Assembly (NCBI GenBank): GCA_022457155.1
Contig: JAJGOT010000194.1
Span: 447,001-511,000 of the forward strand
Source: Cladopsammia gracilis
Taxonomy: Eukaryota; Cnidaria; Anthozoa; Scleractinia; Dendrophylliidae
Direction: 5' to 3'
Length of the DNA stretch: 64,000 bases
Under the pieces are notes generated by a model. It was not told the DNA's origin, searched no databases, and saw only the letters and a list, made by a program, of their open reading frames with translations. The position numbers were made by a program, and so were the translations under genes. This document shows positions 55,001-63,040 of this stretch, piece by piece; the first letter of the stretch is position 1, and each line of letters begins with the position of its first letter.

Positions 55001-58000
55001 CATGATTTTGGTATGTGGAATTTACCTTCGGAATGAAATACTCGTTCAACGCATTCACGGCTTTCTCATACTCGGCACCTTTGCCCGTGTCAGCCAAAGT
55101 CTCGAAGATTTCTTGAACGTGTTCCCCGGCACAATGTAGAAGTAGTGCTCTTCTTTGTACTTTATTATCAGCTTTGTCTGCTTGGATGACGAGGCCTTTA
55201 CTATCAGCATATAACGAAAAACTTTTAAGCCATCGCTGCCATCGCCTGCCAATGCTCGACGGTTCGCCATTCGGGTCGAACGGTTTTACACTTGTTAATA
55301 GATCATCCACCTTGATTGAGGCCATATTTCAACTGTGTTGACCTAAAAGAATATCCTCGTCGCCAGATGTCGTGTCCTTATCGCGTATTGAAACCGATAC
55401 AAATGGATTATTAGTCATAACACAAAGAACTCCGAATCTAATCCGCCATGCATTTAATAATCAATCCCAAGAACCTAAGCACGCCTAGATACATCATGTA
55501 AGCTATACTGAACGTACACTACAACTTCCGCTCAGGTTGTCGAAACGTCAGTCATTGTCAACAACAACAGTTCTTTTCAGAACTACACTCACCCGGACGA
55601 TCACAAAGAACAGACTACTGATACTCCTGGGTTCAAACCATTTACAAAGCTAATTGATCTTGTACATAATGAATGTTAGCAACACTTCATCACCCACATT
55701 ACCAGGATAATTTTCTTTCCCTCCCTCCCCCACAATTCTTAAAGCTTTGCTTAATATTTTTTTACTTCATATTGGTAGACCAGCGATTTATGATCTTGAC
55801 ATAAATCTCACCTTTTCCTTCTGTCTCAACTGCTATGGCATTAGGATTTAACTCACGGTGTCGCTCAGTACTGATTGGGTCTATGCCACTCAAAATCTCG
55901 CCGTCACAGCGTACCTGTACTTCTTGGGCTTTTGGACTTTTTAATGGTGGATTCCAGCCATCAGCTGCATTCTTGATAAGGTTGCCAATATTTCTTCCCA
56001 CTGGGGTTTTGAAGGCTTCGGTTGTAAGCTTAGAGGATATCACCACATCTCCTAACTTGGTGTCTTCTGGGTCCAGACCCTCGCAGCAACCAACAGAATA
56101 AATGGCTTTGGGTCTCAGTTGCATCACTGCATTTTTGGTGACAGTTTGAGAACCACCTGGACTAGTAGAGCCTTCGAAACACCTATTATGGGATATTACA
56201 AAATTATTAAATAAATTTAATTAAATAGTAATTTAGCGTTAATTTTTAATATTTTTATATCTGAATTTTAATTTTAATTTTATCAATTTTAGTTACAAAA
56301 ACAGTATTTTATTGTAAATAGTATAGTCTTTTTAACATGACCAGCCCACAAGCAACATCACTGTAATTTTTATAGTGTATAAATAATAAAAGGTATTGTA
56401 TTGTACCTCATCAAAGCGACTTTCAGTGGCTCCTCTTCACTTTCACCCATGTGTCCAAAGTAAACAAATCCAAGATCTTTGCAGTAACTTTTAAAGGCAT
56501 TTCTTACGTACGCATAGCAAGCCAAGAACTCGCAGTCCTCTACTGTCAACAAAAGAATGTCAACAGGGAGGTGGTCATCACTCCAAGGTTTGGACTCCGT
56601 AGGAAGCTCACTCATCTTGGTCAGTTCAATGCTGAGATCAGGAGGTGGAACACAATGCTTTGCTGTCCTTTCTTTCATGGTTACAGACAAAAAGACACAG
56701 ATATTAGAGGGAAAACAGTAGTTTTCTGGGTGTATTTACTTTTGTTATAATGAACTTGCTTACTTCCACCTGAAGCTCCAGCAACACTTCCACTTGTACT
56801 AGTGCTCACACCTCCCTGCTTAGGACCTTATAAATAATAGAAAGAAAGAAAGAAAACAGTTATTATAAAAGGTAGTGTAACACTACAAATATACATGCAA
56901 TGGATCTTGTCTTGAAAAGTTGACTGCATACATGTAAGTGACATCTAGTGTGCTGGGGGTATGAGGAGCATTTGTCATACTTGTGGAAAATCTGGAGGGG
57001 TGGGGGTTCGTAAGTGACATTATGTCTCTGTGATGGGGGCATGAGGAGCATTTTTCATACTGACCAGGTTGTGGAAAATCGATAGGGGTTGCACGACTAG
57101 TGGAGGAGGGATTTTTTTTTTGGGGGGGGGGGTATCGTTTTCTTGGGAAAATGGAAATCCGGAGGGATGACGGTCATAAGACATTTTCTCTGTGGTGATG
57201 ATCACTCTATTGTTTTTATTGCACATGACTGTGAAAATTCTGCAAAATCTACAAATTTATAATGTATGAAATTCCCTATAACTAGAACACGTAGTGGACC
57301 CAATGTTTTCCACAGAACCTGGCACCCTGAATTTTATTATGATATAATGCAAAAAAGTTATCTGCTAATTGTGAATTTCAATCGACTGCCCACTGGTGCT
57401 GTATTAAAATTGAGGAATACAGTGGAACCCCGATTTAACGAAGCGCAGGGGACCGGAAAAAACAGTTCGTTAGATCGGGGTTTCGTTAAATCGAGAACCC
57501 CTATATAACGAATTTGTGGAAAAATAACCAAAAACTTCGTTAGATCGGGGTATAGGTAATAATTAAAATTTACCGTTCTGCTTCACTGTCCAACACTTCC
57601 TCGTCTCATCGGTATTGCACAGTGTACACATAACTTATAGCACTCGTGATTTATTAATGTCCCTGTACACTGTACGTAATACACTGTATGTTACAGTACA
57701 GTACTGTGCTGTGCTGCATACATGTACATTTACATAAACACTTTTTCGTACAAAACATAAATGCAGTACTGTATCTGTCATATCAACGATACTGACATAG
57801 AAAACTGACTGGAAAACGACGGAACAAAAGAGTTAGACTAAAAATCCCGGCAACTTATGCATTTCACCACAAGAAGCCATCGAAAATAAAGAAACAGATG
57901 ATAAAGCGGATTAGATGGCAACGATAACACTGTTTAGCGGCATGCCAGTAATGGACAGCTGTTGACAATGTTCTTAGAGAATAAACAAAATATTATTGGT

Positions 58001-61000
58001 TTCATCTCTTGCCGGATTCGTCTTCTGTGGCGTGATGACATTTTATTCGTTATATCGGGGTAGTTTTTACGTTCGGTCCTCCAGACTTTGTTCGTTATAT
58101 CGGGGATTACGTTAAATCGAGGTTCGTTAAATCGGGGTTCTTCTCCATACATTTTACTGTGACTCTGGCCGGGCCGAAAACATTTGTACGTTAAATCGGG
58201 GACTTCGTTAAATCGGGGTACGTTAAATCGGGGTTCCACTGTAAGAGAATTTCTCTTACATGTGCCTTGCTCATGATGAGCTTGCTGGATTGCACCTGAA
58301 CACCCAGCAACATCAGATGCAACAGCACCACTTGTTCTACTCGTCCCGCCTCCCTGCTCAGGACCTTAAAGAACAAACAGAAAGAAAGACAGTCAGTTGA
58401 TAGGTGCAGGCTTACTCTTATTATATTAATATTAACAAAATCTCAATAACACAATAACACACTACAGATAACTATGTTGTGGTTCAAATTTAATCTTTGG
58501 TTTGAAATTTTTAAAGCAGTTTATTTTTTTCAAACCAGTTTAAAATTTTTGAACTGGTTTGAAATTTTCAAACTGGTTAGAATTTTTTAAACACATAGCT
58601 CATTCTCATTATTTTGTACTTCTGCCTGTAAACTACTGTGTGTAAAATAAACTTGTGACATTAAGGTGTCACACATTTCAGTAAGCACTCAGTTTTGTGA
58701 TTAGGGCTAAGCACTGATTTTAAATGGTTAGCTTTTATATAAGGTAAGGGCCACTGCTCACCAGTGCTAAAAGTGTACCCTTTGGGTTTAACCCCAGAGC
58801 GTCTCTTTAAAGGGCTATTTTGATAGGTTGTGGTTTGAATAAATGTGTAATCACAAAATTGAGTCACTACTTTGGCATAATTTTACAATCTTCCCTAGCA
58901 ACATTTTGGGTTGAAGCGATGTTACTTTATCACACTTTTCTATTTGAATGGCTACCATATTTCCAACTTTGAAGATGGTTTTAGCCTGCTCTTTTTTGGT
59001 TATTTGCTGGACCATCTTTTCATTGTACTGTAGGTAGACTGGTTGGAGACAATCTTGCGCGGGACGGGGGAGGGCAGGGCGGGGGAGGGCAGGTCAGGAG
59101 GGTAGGGGAGAGGGTAAGTGAGGTGAGGCGGATGCACAGAAAGGATATGGGTGGGGAGGGTTATTTTTTTGGTGATTCTTTTTTCGACCCCCCCCCCCCC
59201 CCCAAAAAAAAAAAAAAAAACAAGCCCCTATTTTTTAAACCACACCCCATAAATAAAATCCCTTTTTAGACAGTTGATAAACAAACCAGTTCAAAAATTT
59301 TAAACTGGTTTGAAAAAAATAAACTGGTTCAAAAAATATATATTACCAGTTCAAAAAAAATTTGAACCAGAGGCTAATTTTAAACTACAACATGTACACT
59401 AATTTTCAAAAACATACAAAAATGTAGCTATTTGAGAAATAATATATCTTATATATATATACCTTTTGTATTCCCATAAAAATGTCACCTATTTGATAGA
59501 AATACAAAAGGGGGGGTAGCCCCCCCCCCCTTAATACATGGTTTGTACAACTTCAGACAAATAAAATTCAAGGACTTTTCAAGGACAAAAAATAGTTTTC
59601 AAGGACAAAAAATAGTTTTCAAGGACTAAGTTTTATTTACGAAATCGAAACACTTTGTCCCCTGTTGCATGAAAATGAGGCAAAGATTACAATTTTGCTT
59701 CATGTACGCATTCACATGTTATGCTGACATAGTCGCTGGTTGTCAAATTTTTCGTAGCAAAATCATTTAATTTATCAGAAAAGTGATAGGGTGTACATAA
59801 AGTCCTAAATTTCAAGGACTTTTCAAGACCTAATGAAGAAATCAAGTACTTTTCAAGGACCTTAACCAAATTCAAGGACTTTTCAAGATGACTGCTAAAA
59901 TTCAAGACCTTTTCAAGATTGTACGAACCATGTTAATAAGAAGCCACTACAAAATTTCCACAACATCTCAAACTTGTTTGGGAACATTTAAATGTGACAG
60001 ATTTTCATTAATGACATTTAAATTAATGTTTCTATGGTAACCAATTTTTGACAGACATGTTTACCCAAATTTTGAATTGTCTATTTAATCTATAGCTAGC
60101 AGAGTTACTTTTACAATTAAAACCTATTCTCCAAAATGGGGTGGCTAGCCACCCAAGTCCCCCCCACCCCCCTGCATCCGCCCATGAGCTGCAATCAAAT
60201 AAAAAGAACAGTCGAGTACTTTAAATTCCGGTGGTGCTGTTCTTTTTGTCACAAGAAATGTTTTATGGATGGCAACTGTTGAAAACAAAGTTCCCTTTGT
60301 AGATTGAAACAGTTCCTAATCATGAAATCCAGTTAAGGACATTATTGAACGATTGAACTCTTTGGAAACTGACCTTCATCTTCGGTGGCAGGTGTCTTTA
60401 AAGTCTTCCGCTTCTTATTCCGCTTCTTATTCCGCTTCTTATTCGTGCTTCCTATCTCACCCTTAATCTCTTGTAGGTCATCTCTGATTGTATCTGAGGA
60501 CAAATGGTAAAAAAACGTTTCATCCACTTCATAAAGCCAATGACAAGACTGAACAGGAAAAGTTTGTATGTTTTTCCCATTTTTTGGTGTTTAAGCTCCC
60601 CCCTCCCTCACTATATAACATTTATCACAAAATTCAATCTTACCTTCCATTTTATCAAGTTTGTCCCTTATATTATCTTCATCTTGTTTCCATTTCTTCA
60701 GTAACTCTTGGTAGTGCTTTTCAATGTCACGATCCATGCTGCAAGTCTTTAGATTAGTGATGGCAGCTCCATAACCTGCTCCACCCAGTCCTACCAGTGC
60801 GTTACCTATATCCTGCCACAAGGTATTAAATGTTGGATCGTCCACTGAAGCCTGGCTAGCATGCCCATAGACATTGTTCCGATAATGCTTAATTCTGGCT
60901 ATGTTAGCTTCAGCACTTGTATCTGCAGCAGATGGGAGACTGTTCCAGCCAGTCATTGGTGGTGTCAAGCCACATATATTCCTCAGCAGCAGTATCAATA

Positions 61001-61274
61001 GAGTGATGTCAAAATTTGCTGATGACACAGATGAAGGAATAGCTGGATACAGCTTCCCCCATTGTGTAGCATTGAGAATTCTCTTCTTTCTAAGGGACTG
61101 CAGTGTAGAATGTTCTAGAGGACGTGCCAAAACTCCATGTAGACCTGCAGGGGGGTGGATTCTGTCAAAGGTATCCCTTAAGGCCTGGGAGCCCACATCC
61201 ACCAGAAGACGACAGAGACGAGCATAGTTGGTCATCTCCTTGGTGGATGCAAACGAAGTAGAGGCAGAAGCCAT
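40540..61274 (-). CDS. HEPN-PNP-NACHT-LRR NOD-like receptor, 1424 residues
   Basis: Eight coding exons on the - strand: 61274-60644, 60493-60374, 58364-58260, 56826-56764, 56671-56407, 56182-55812, 44922-44737 and 43073-40540. All junctions are GT-AG with matching phase (1,1,1,1,2,1,1), and the total of 4275 nt is exactly 1424 codons plus stop. Domains: DZIP3-like HEPN (about 1-180), coiled and Lys-rich linker (to ~250), duplicated Gly/Ser/Thr linkers (251-306), PNP/UDP-phosphorylase-like (~341-575), NACHT (~655-830) and 12 LRRs (~1075-1420). No signal peptide or membrane segment is seen, so a cytosolic protein is expected. By analogy with other NLRs the LRRs sense, NACHT oligomerises and the N-terminal domains act; this is inference. 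Not established: the 5' UTR (acceptor at 61300) and whether the long retroelement-filled intron is spliced well. Confidence 0.88.
43071..43100 (-). promoter_or_regulatory. Tandemly duplicated 3' splice site of receptor exon 8
   Basis: TGACTTCCAG|GTGATTTTGA occurs twice, 17 bp apart (exon starts 43090 or 43073). Only the inner site keeps the reading frame; use of the outer one leads to a stop within a few codons. It could act as a switch for unproductive splicing. Confidence 0.7.
43635..44246. mobile_element. Inverted-repeat element, CCTATGAAATGAAATTTT ends
   Basis: About 612 bp in the intron between receptor exons 7 and 8. AAAGTGCCTATGAAATGAAA on the left, TTTCATTTCATAGGTACTTT on the right. 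A distant relative may lie near 670-1015. No target duplication called. Confidence 0.65.
44737..44922 (-). CDS. Receptor exon 7: C-terminal part of PNP-like domain
   Basis: 186 bp, phase 1/1. [20 protein letters not shown] followed by HFADDS, then [18 protein letters not shown]. This matches the last strand and helix of the PNP/MTAN fold. At H539 the family usually has the catalytic Asp (IS-D or IC-D before a Y/F-A-D), so this protein has His there. Confidence 0.85.
44923..47267. other. Receptor intron 6, left part
   Basis: Contains a dispersed repeat at about 45640-45930 (TGCAAGCAAAAGC, TATAGGCTACGGGTAGCCTC) and a short foldback at 45943-46040 (GTGGCTAGTAGTGGATATTT with near complement). 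A GGTTTGAAAATTTC repeat lies at 46737-46862. No exon recognised. Confidence 0.5.
47280..48966 (-). mobile_element. Penelope-like element, inverted 5'-truncated copy
   Basis: The open frame 48925-47567 (452 codons) carries an RT with RYVDDTF at the catalytic site and a C-terminal GIY-YIG nuclease ([18 protein letters not shown]). This is the domain order of Penelope-like elements. The N-terminal RT part is missing. The outer end reads into the terminal repeat TTTGTGATCGTCCGGG. It joins the second copy head to head through a short hairpin. The AAGCTAATTGAT target duplication precedes it at 47268-47279. Confidence 0.9.
47567..48925 (-). CDS. Penelope-like RT/GIY-YIG protein, N-truncated
   Basis: 452 codons without a stop. 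Order: RT palm segments ([33 protein letters not shown]), a linker, a Cys-rich CCDC pair, and GIY-YIG ([20 protein letters not shown]), ending NKTDEQ. The first Met is internal, so it probably cannot make a full protein. Nearly identical to the 49.0-50.7 kb copy. Confidence 0.85.
   Translation of the reverse strand: MRPIVSFCGSPAYQLSKYLTTVLQPLTDESSHKLQSTENFIDAIKTVQIPDDHKLVSFDVKSLFTSIPLQLALDCTETAIKNSTFKLPLPTDDIMDLMNLCLTSTYFQYNGKHYKQLHGTAMGSSVSVVVAEIVMQNIEEEALATYKQTVPLWLRYVDDTFTAVHKDEIDTFHEHLNRQNADIQFTREVEENGTIPFLDCLVRRNDNKLQTTVYRKPTHTDRLLDQSSYNPTSHKATTIRTLTRRAQLVCDSPDSLTDETKYLDNVFSKNNYNRDFVKRNVYKNNESDTTYGKPVTTATIPYIKGTSETIARILQPYNIRVAHKPITTLRQLLTNVKDKDEPNDRQGAVYKIKCCDCQASYIGETGRNLNIRLTEHKRATKNGDINNHIAEHHLRTNHRIDWDSAECVTYSTDYYKRLTLESWFTNLEQTPLNRCQQLPAAYKRLVNKTDEQ
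48983..49016. repeat. Hairpin at the head-to-head Penelope junction
   Basis: 15-bp perfect stem GATTGTATAGTAGAA / TTCTACTATACAATC around TAGC. It lies exactly between the two inverted copies and is not part of either coding region. It may come from template switching during target-primed reverse transcription. Confidence 0.9.
49123..50733 (+). pseudogene. Penelope-like RT/GIY-YIG gene broken by in-frame stops
   Basis: The open parts 49123-49563 and 49657-50733 are in the same frame. Compared with the inverted copy, a 6-bp insertion near 49556-49565 creates a TAA. A further TGA lies upstream in the same frame near 49057. YVDD and the GIY-YIG region are intact downstream of the stop. Confidence 0.85.
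50940..51095 (-). repeat. Gypsy 3' LTR (element orientation)
   Basis: 156 bp, TGTCGTGTCC...GTACACTACA on the + strand. Differs from the partner at about four positions. Confidence 0.95.
51474..55325 (-). CDS. Gypsy Gag-Pol polyprotein, 1283 codons, intact frame
   Basis: A single open frame without stop or shift. Order: Gag-like N-terminus (about 1-215), two zinc knuckles ([30 protein letters not shown]), protease [10 protein letters not shown] with [10 protein letters not shown] at the catalytic site (Ile-Ser in place of the usual Tyr-X), RNase H ([13 protein letters not shown]), integrase with HHCC region (GHPGIV ... CKTCFGC), core DLLG and SDNGPQF, then a basic tail. There is no envelope frame. 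It appears competent, subject to transcription from the LTR. The start follows the leader by 42 bp (ATG at 55325). Confidence 0.93.
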   Translation of the reverse strand: MASIKVDDLLTSVKPFDPNGEPSSIGRRWQRWLKSFSLYADSKGLVIQADKADNKVQRRALLLHCAGEHVQEIFETLADTGKGAEYEKAVNALNEYFIPKVNSTYQNHVFRSMEQREDETVAQFVTRLRQVVKDCDYGDQADNQIRDQVVQRCTSHDLRRKLLEKGDTLTLDVLLKTAASYEAVQAQLESMKSKNINVNRIRDSGQNKHHHHKGKKTSGEPGNKTCYRCGYTGHFGRDPECPAKGKTCKTCGGADHFASQCKTKPGKLRYDKKPKEKKKVRYMHGGDDDEEDEYAFTVKSASQPEKVEVIVGGCSVKMVIDSGASTNIVDKGLWSELKQQKVVCVSKKCDKKLYAYGSKEPLKVLGVFSALTKVAENEVQAEFVVIDGEGEALLGRETALQPGVLKLGVPVYTVQSKEAIVSDYKEVVNGVGKLKDYQVKLHVNPDVPPVAQPVRRTPFSLRDKVKKKVEELVDMDIIEPVEGPTPWVSPVVVVPKQNDEIRLCVDMRRANEAIIRERYPIPTVDEVLESLNQSAVFSKLDLKWGYHQLELHPDSRGITTFITHCGLFQYKRLMFGISSAPEVYQHVIQQVLSDCEGIANISDDIIVHGKTTEEHDERLKRVLEKLKEKNLTLNAEKCMFHMTRLVFMGLMLTDKGIGPTEEKVKAIVDAREPQNASEVRSFLGLANYNARFIPDFATVAEPLRRLTKKGVCFESGDEQRRAFNELKSRLASAETLGYFDKDARTLIVADASPVGLGAVLIQEQHGRKRVISYASKSLSDVEKRYSQTEKEALAVVWACECFHVYLYGIEFELYTDHKPLETIYSSRSKPCARIERWILRLQPYKFKVKYLPGEQNIADSLSRLLQAESQADPSAAHKVSDEFVRFVAVTATPRAMTTREIEEASAEDEEFVEMRHCMRSGTWRDDQLKQYISVAGELCMIGKLILRGTRIVVPSKLRPRVLTLAHEGHPGIVSMKQRLRSKVWWPGIDKEAERFCKTCFGCQLVSSPAHPEPIKSTPFPQGPWQDLALDLLGPLPSGDSVLVVVDYYSRYYDIEIMRSTTSEKIIESLERIFTIHGLALSVTSDNGPQFVSNEFEKYLEDCGIEHRKTTPLWSQANGEVERQNRSLLKRMRIAQAEGKQWKEEVRKYLIAYRSTPHATTGVTPAELLFGRKIRTKLPEFREDRVAIEVRDRDGEMKAKAKLYADKKRHAEYSDLVPGERVLLKQERQNKLSTPFSPEPYDVVSRNGSSVVIKSPEGVQLKRNTTHVKRYEEPSPSETFFSSS
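55368..55523 (-). repeat. Gypsy 5' LTR (element orientation)
   Basis: 156 bp, partner of 50940-51095. Followed on the - strand by the candidate primer-binding site. Confidence 0.95.
55659..55811. other. Intron sequence between nested retroelements and receptor exon 6
   Basis: Unremarkable intron DNA between the right copy of the 12-bp target duplication and the donor of exon 6. Confidence 0.7.
55812..56182 (-). CDS. Receptor exon 6: core of PNP-like domain
   Basis: 371 bp, phase 2 in and 1 out. It contains [20 protein letters not shown] with VVIS following (422-444), matching the phosphorylase/MTA nucleosidase block VG..GL...LGDVVVS. It ends in AVETEGK (512-518), the position of the ribose-binding VEMEG motif, with Thr for Met and the Glu kept. 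Confidence 0.85.
56407..56671 (-). CDS. Receptor exon 5: start of PNP-like domain
   Basis: 265 bp, phase 1 in and 2 out. Residues 341 onward ([20 protein letters not shown]) are the first strand and helix of the nucleoside-phosphorylase fold, followed by [20 protein letters not shown]. The acceptor is the weak ATGAAAG|AAAGG, the only frame-compatible one I see. Confidence 0.75.
56764..56826 (-). CDS. Receptor exon 4: Gly/Ser/Thr linker (duplicated exon, copy 2)
   Basis: 63 bp, phase 1/1, starts [19 protein letters not shown]. Compared with exon 3 the donor moved upstream: the exon ends at GGTGGAA|gtaagc, and the sequence homologous to the end of exon 3 is now intronic. Confidence 0.75.
57420..58241. 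mobile_element. Tigger/pogo-like element in receptor intron 3
   Basis: 822 bp, inverted ends CAGTGGAACCCCGATTTAAC and complement, TA on both sides. Additional subterminal copies of GTTAAATCGGGG lie in both orientations. No transposase frame. The right end is 17 bp from the exon 3 donor. Confidence 0.9.
58260..58364 (-). CDS. Receptor exon 3: Gly/Ser/Thr linker (duplicated exon, copy 1)
   Basis: 105 bp, phase 1/1, starts [20 protein letters not shown]. Homologous to exon 4, and the adjoining intron sequence (AGAAAGAAAGACAG type) is shared too, so exon plus flank was duplicated. The donor GTAAGAG lies in a perfect 9-bp inverted repeat 17 bp from a Tigger-like element. Confidence 0.75.
58400..60373. 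other. Receptor intron 2: low-complexity and repeat-rich
   Basis: Holds GGTTTGAAA-type repeats (58497-58590, 59285-59375), a G-rich stretch at 59060-59160, C and A runs at 59190-59221, and the MITE at 59537-59932. No exon found. Confidence 0.6.
59537..59932 (-). mobile_element. MITE with CATGGTTCGTAC-type termini, second copy
   Basis: 396 bp, the family of 21053-21413 in reverse orientation, with a 6-bp target duplication TTAATA (59531-59536 and 59933-59938). The internal GTCCTTGAAAAG-type motif repeats about eight times. Confidence 0.88.
60374..60493 (-). CDS. Receptor exon 2: lysine-rich linker
   Basis: 120 bp, phase 1 on both sides. Residues 228-240 are three repeats of NKKR encoded by a 12-bp tandem repeat, then K. 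The basic stretch could act as a nuclear-localisation or nucleic-acid-contact segment, or may simply be a repeat expansion. Confidence 0.8.
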
Positions 61275-61299
61275 GAATATGGGGATCAGTCTGTTAAAC
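60644..61299 (-). CDS. Receptor exon 1: DZIP3-like HEPN domain
   Basis: The ATG at 61274 starts 210 codons. The TTTTGGCAG acceptor just above (exon start 61299) suggests a non-coding 5' exon. The region recalls the DZIP3/hRUL138-like HEPN domain: [20 protein letters not shown] near the start, [16 protein letters not shown] (88-102), [20 protein letters not shown] (111-130), then R132-NNVYG-H138. This R-x5-H fits the HEPN ribonuclease motif Rx4-6H. The tail [20 protein letters not shown] is coiled-coil-like. Family naming is from pattern memory. RNase activity is inferred from the intact R and H. Confidence 0.8.
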
Positions 61300-61622
61300 C
61301 TGCCAAAACATAATTTGGTTATTTTAACAAAATAGTTATGTGGAAGCCAAATTTCTCTGACTTATGTTTAATAAAAGATTTTAGAACCTGTCAAACCCTG
61401 CTGGATGTAACCCTTTATAGTTAAAACCTGAAGACTCTCAGCGGGCTGGAATCATACATGTAAATCTTTAAATTTGATTGGCTAATCATGCGCTCTTAGC
61501 CTGTCCAACTTTTTGCCATCCGGACCGGGCATCCAGACCAGGTTTGCCAATCCAGAATCCTGTTGACAGTGCGATCTCACTTTCACGATTGTGACTCTGA
61601 ATTGATTTTCTGTTGTGTAAAG

Positions 61623-61963
61623 CTTACTGCGCCTTTCAATAATGTGCGGAATTTGAAATTCTAATTTCCACCAACGGTTGCGTTTTACACTGCCATCAAT
61701 CATCTTAGCTTACCTCTCAGGAAACAGATCTTCACTTCAATGAGTTCAAAAGGTCACGTCCGTGCATTATGATTGGTACATTTCGATCCATTTTGTTTGT
61801 TTCTTTTTTACATGGTCCATTGGCTTTCGTATTAATTATAGATAGATAGATAGATAACTTTATTTATACACGGTATTTCCATCAGATTGACGGCAGGGAA
61901 TAACGCAACCGTTGGTGGAGATTTGAATCTCAAATTCCGCATGTTATTGAAAGGCGCAGTAAG
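61623..61963. repeat. 60-bp inverted pair with a (TAGA)n spacer
   Basis: CTTACTGCGCCTTTCAATAA at 61623 is the complement of the end at 61963; about 90% matching over 60 bp, 220 bp apart. Confidence 0.75.
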
Positions 61964-63040
61964 GTGGCTATATAGGGTTATTGTGGTACCTTAATTATGG
62001 GTTTATTGAGCCAAAAAATATGGCAGAATAATTGACATGTTGTTTTACACTTGGTACCTCTAAGGGGTGAAAATGAATTTGAGCCACGCCCATTAAATGG
62101 GATTCTGGTACCTTTTAGGGTGTTTTTCAAAAATTTCCAACAAGAACCTACATAAATTTTACATGGGAGTCTCCCCTGGGCAAAAATGGTTTGTTGCAAG
62201 TATTTAATAATTTTGCAATGTCGAACCAAAATCAAAGGATTATAAAATGAACCTCAGATGAAGAATTTAGCTACAAAAGAAAGGTGTTTGCTTCTAGTCC
62301 TTCTAAACATAAAACATGAATATTTCACATGCTTACCTTTCAAGATGATTTCCCAGTAAAGAAAGTTACCAAGAAGATTGGTCTTAACAGTCATTTAAGG
62401 TACACATATTTCTGAAACATTTAACAATTGAAATTACCATCAGGATCATTGTGACCCCTCCCCTAAAAAAAATTGGAGAAGATTGTTCAAACAACACTTA
62501 ACATTGGCGAGATGAGCTGGATATTATACGTTGAACATGACACCAATAACTTTTTATGGTTATCCAGCCTGACATTGATTTACAAGAAAGGACACAACAA
62601 ATTAAGGTTTCACTGTTTATTAAATTCCTATTGCTTACTGAGATCATAGGAATGTGAATTGGCTGAGATTGAATTTCAAAGGCTGGTTGCCAGTTGCTGA
62701 GTGAGTGCATGAGTTCTGGTAACAGCAACTTATATATTATATATATTATAGTAGAAACTAAAAGATATTCCAGCGGCAGATCTCAGTATTGTGTCACTAA
62801 AGGATTCAACAAGCCAGCGAATGTCAACAAACAAAAATAATTTCTTCTCTCTTCTACATGTCTCTTGAACATGTACAGCATTGAGGTACTCTGTACATTG
62901 TATAAATTACAAATAGCTTGTAGGATTTTATTGACCTGAGGTGGGGGAGGGTGTCGATGGGATGGGTGTCGCATTTGAAAAACACCCTAAAAGGTACCTC
63001 TTGTCGTATTCTGTCATTTTTTTCAGCTCATTTTACCCTT

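Larger units (their letters stand above)
50940..55523 (-). mobile_element. Ty3/Gypsy LTR retrotransposon, complete
   Basis: 4584 bp, 156-bp LTRs at 50940-51095 and 55368-55523 starting TG and ending CA, 5-bp target duplication ACTTC (50935-50939, 55524-55528). I count about four differences between the LTRs, so the insertion is young. In element orientation (- strand), TGGCGACGAGGAT two bases after the 5' LTR is a candidate primer-binding site, and AAAAAAAGGAGGGA next to the 3' LTR is the polypurine tract. Inserted in the Penelope tail. Confidence 0.95.
49017..55646 (+). mobile_element. Penelope-like element, forward copy, split by a Gypsy insertion
   Basis: Runs from 49017 to 50939, is interrupted by the LTR element 50940-55523, and resumes at 55524 with CGCTCAGGTTGTCGAAACGT after the duplicated ACTTC. 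The right target duplication AAGCTAATTGAT is at 55647-55658. The copy is longer 5' than its inverted partner but is inactivated by in-frame stops (TGA near 49057, TAA near 49560). Confidence 0.88.

Noticed and set aside
61482..61703. 73-codon - strand frame upstream of the receptor
   Set aside because: It overlaps the 60-bp inverted pair and matches no known domain; no splice link to exon 1 is visible.
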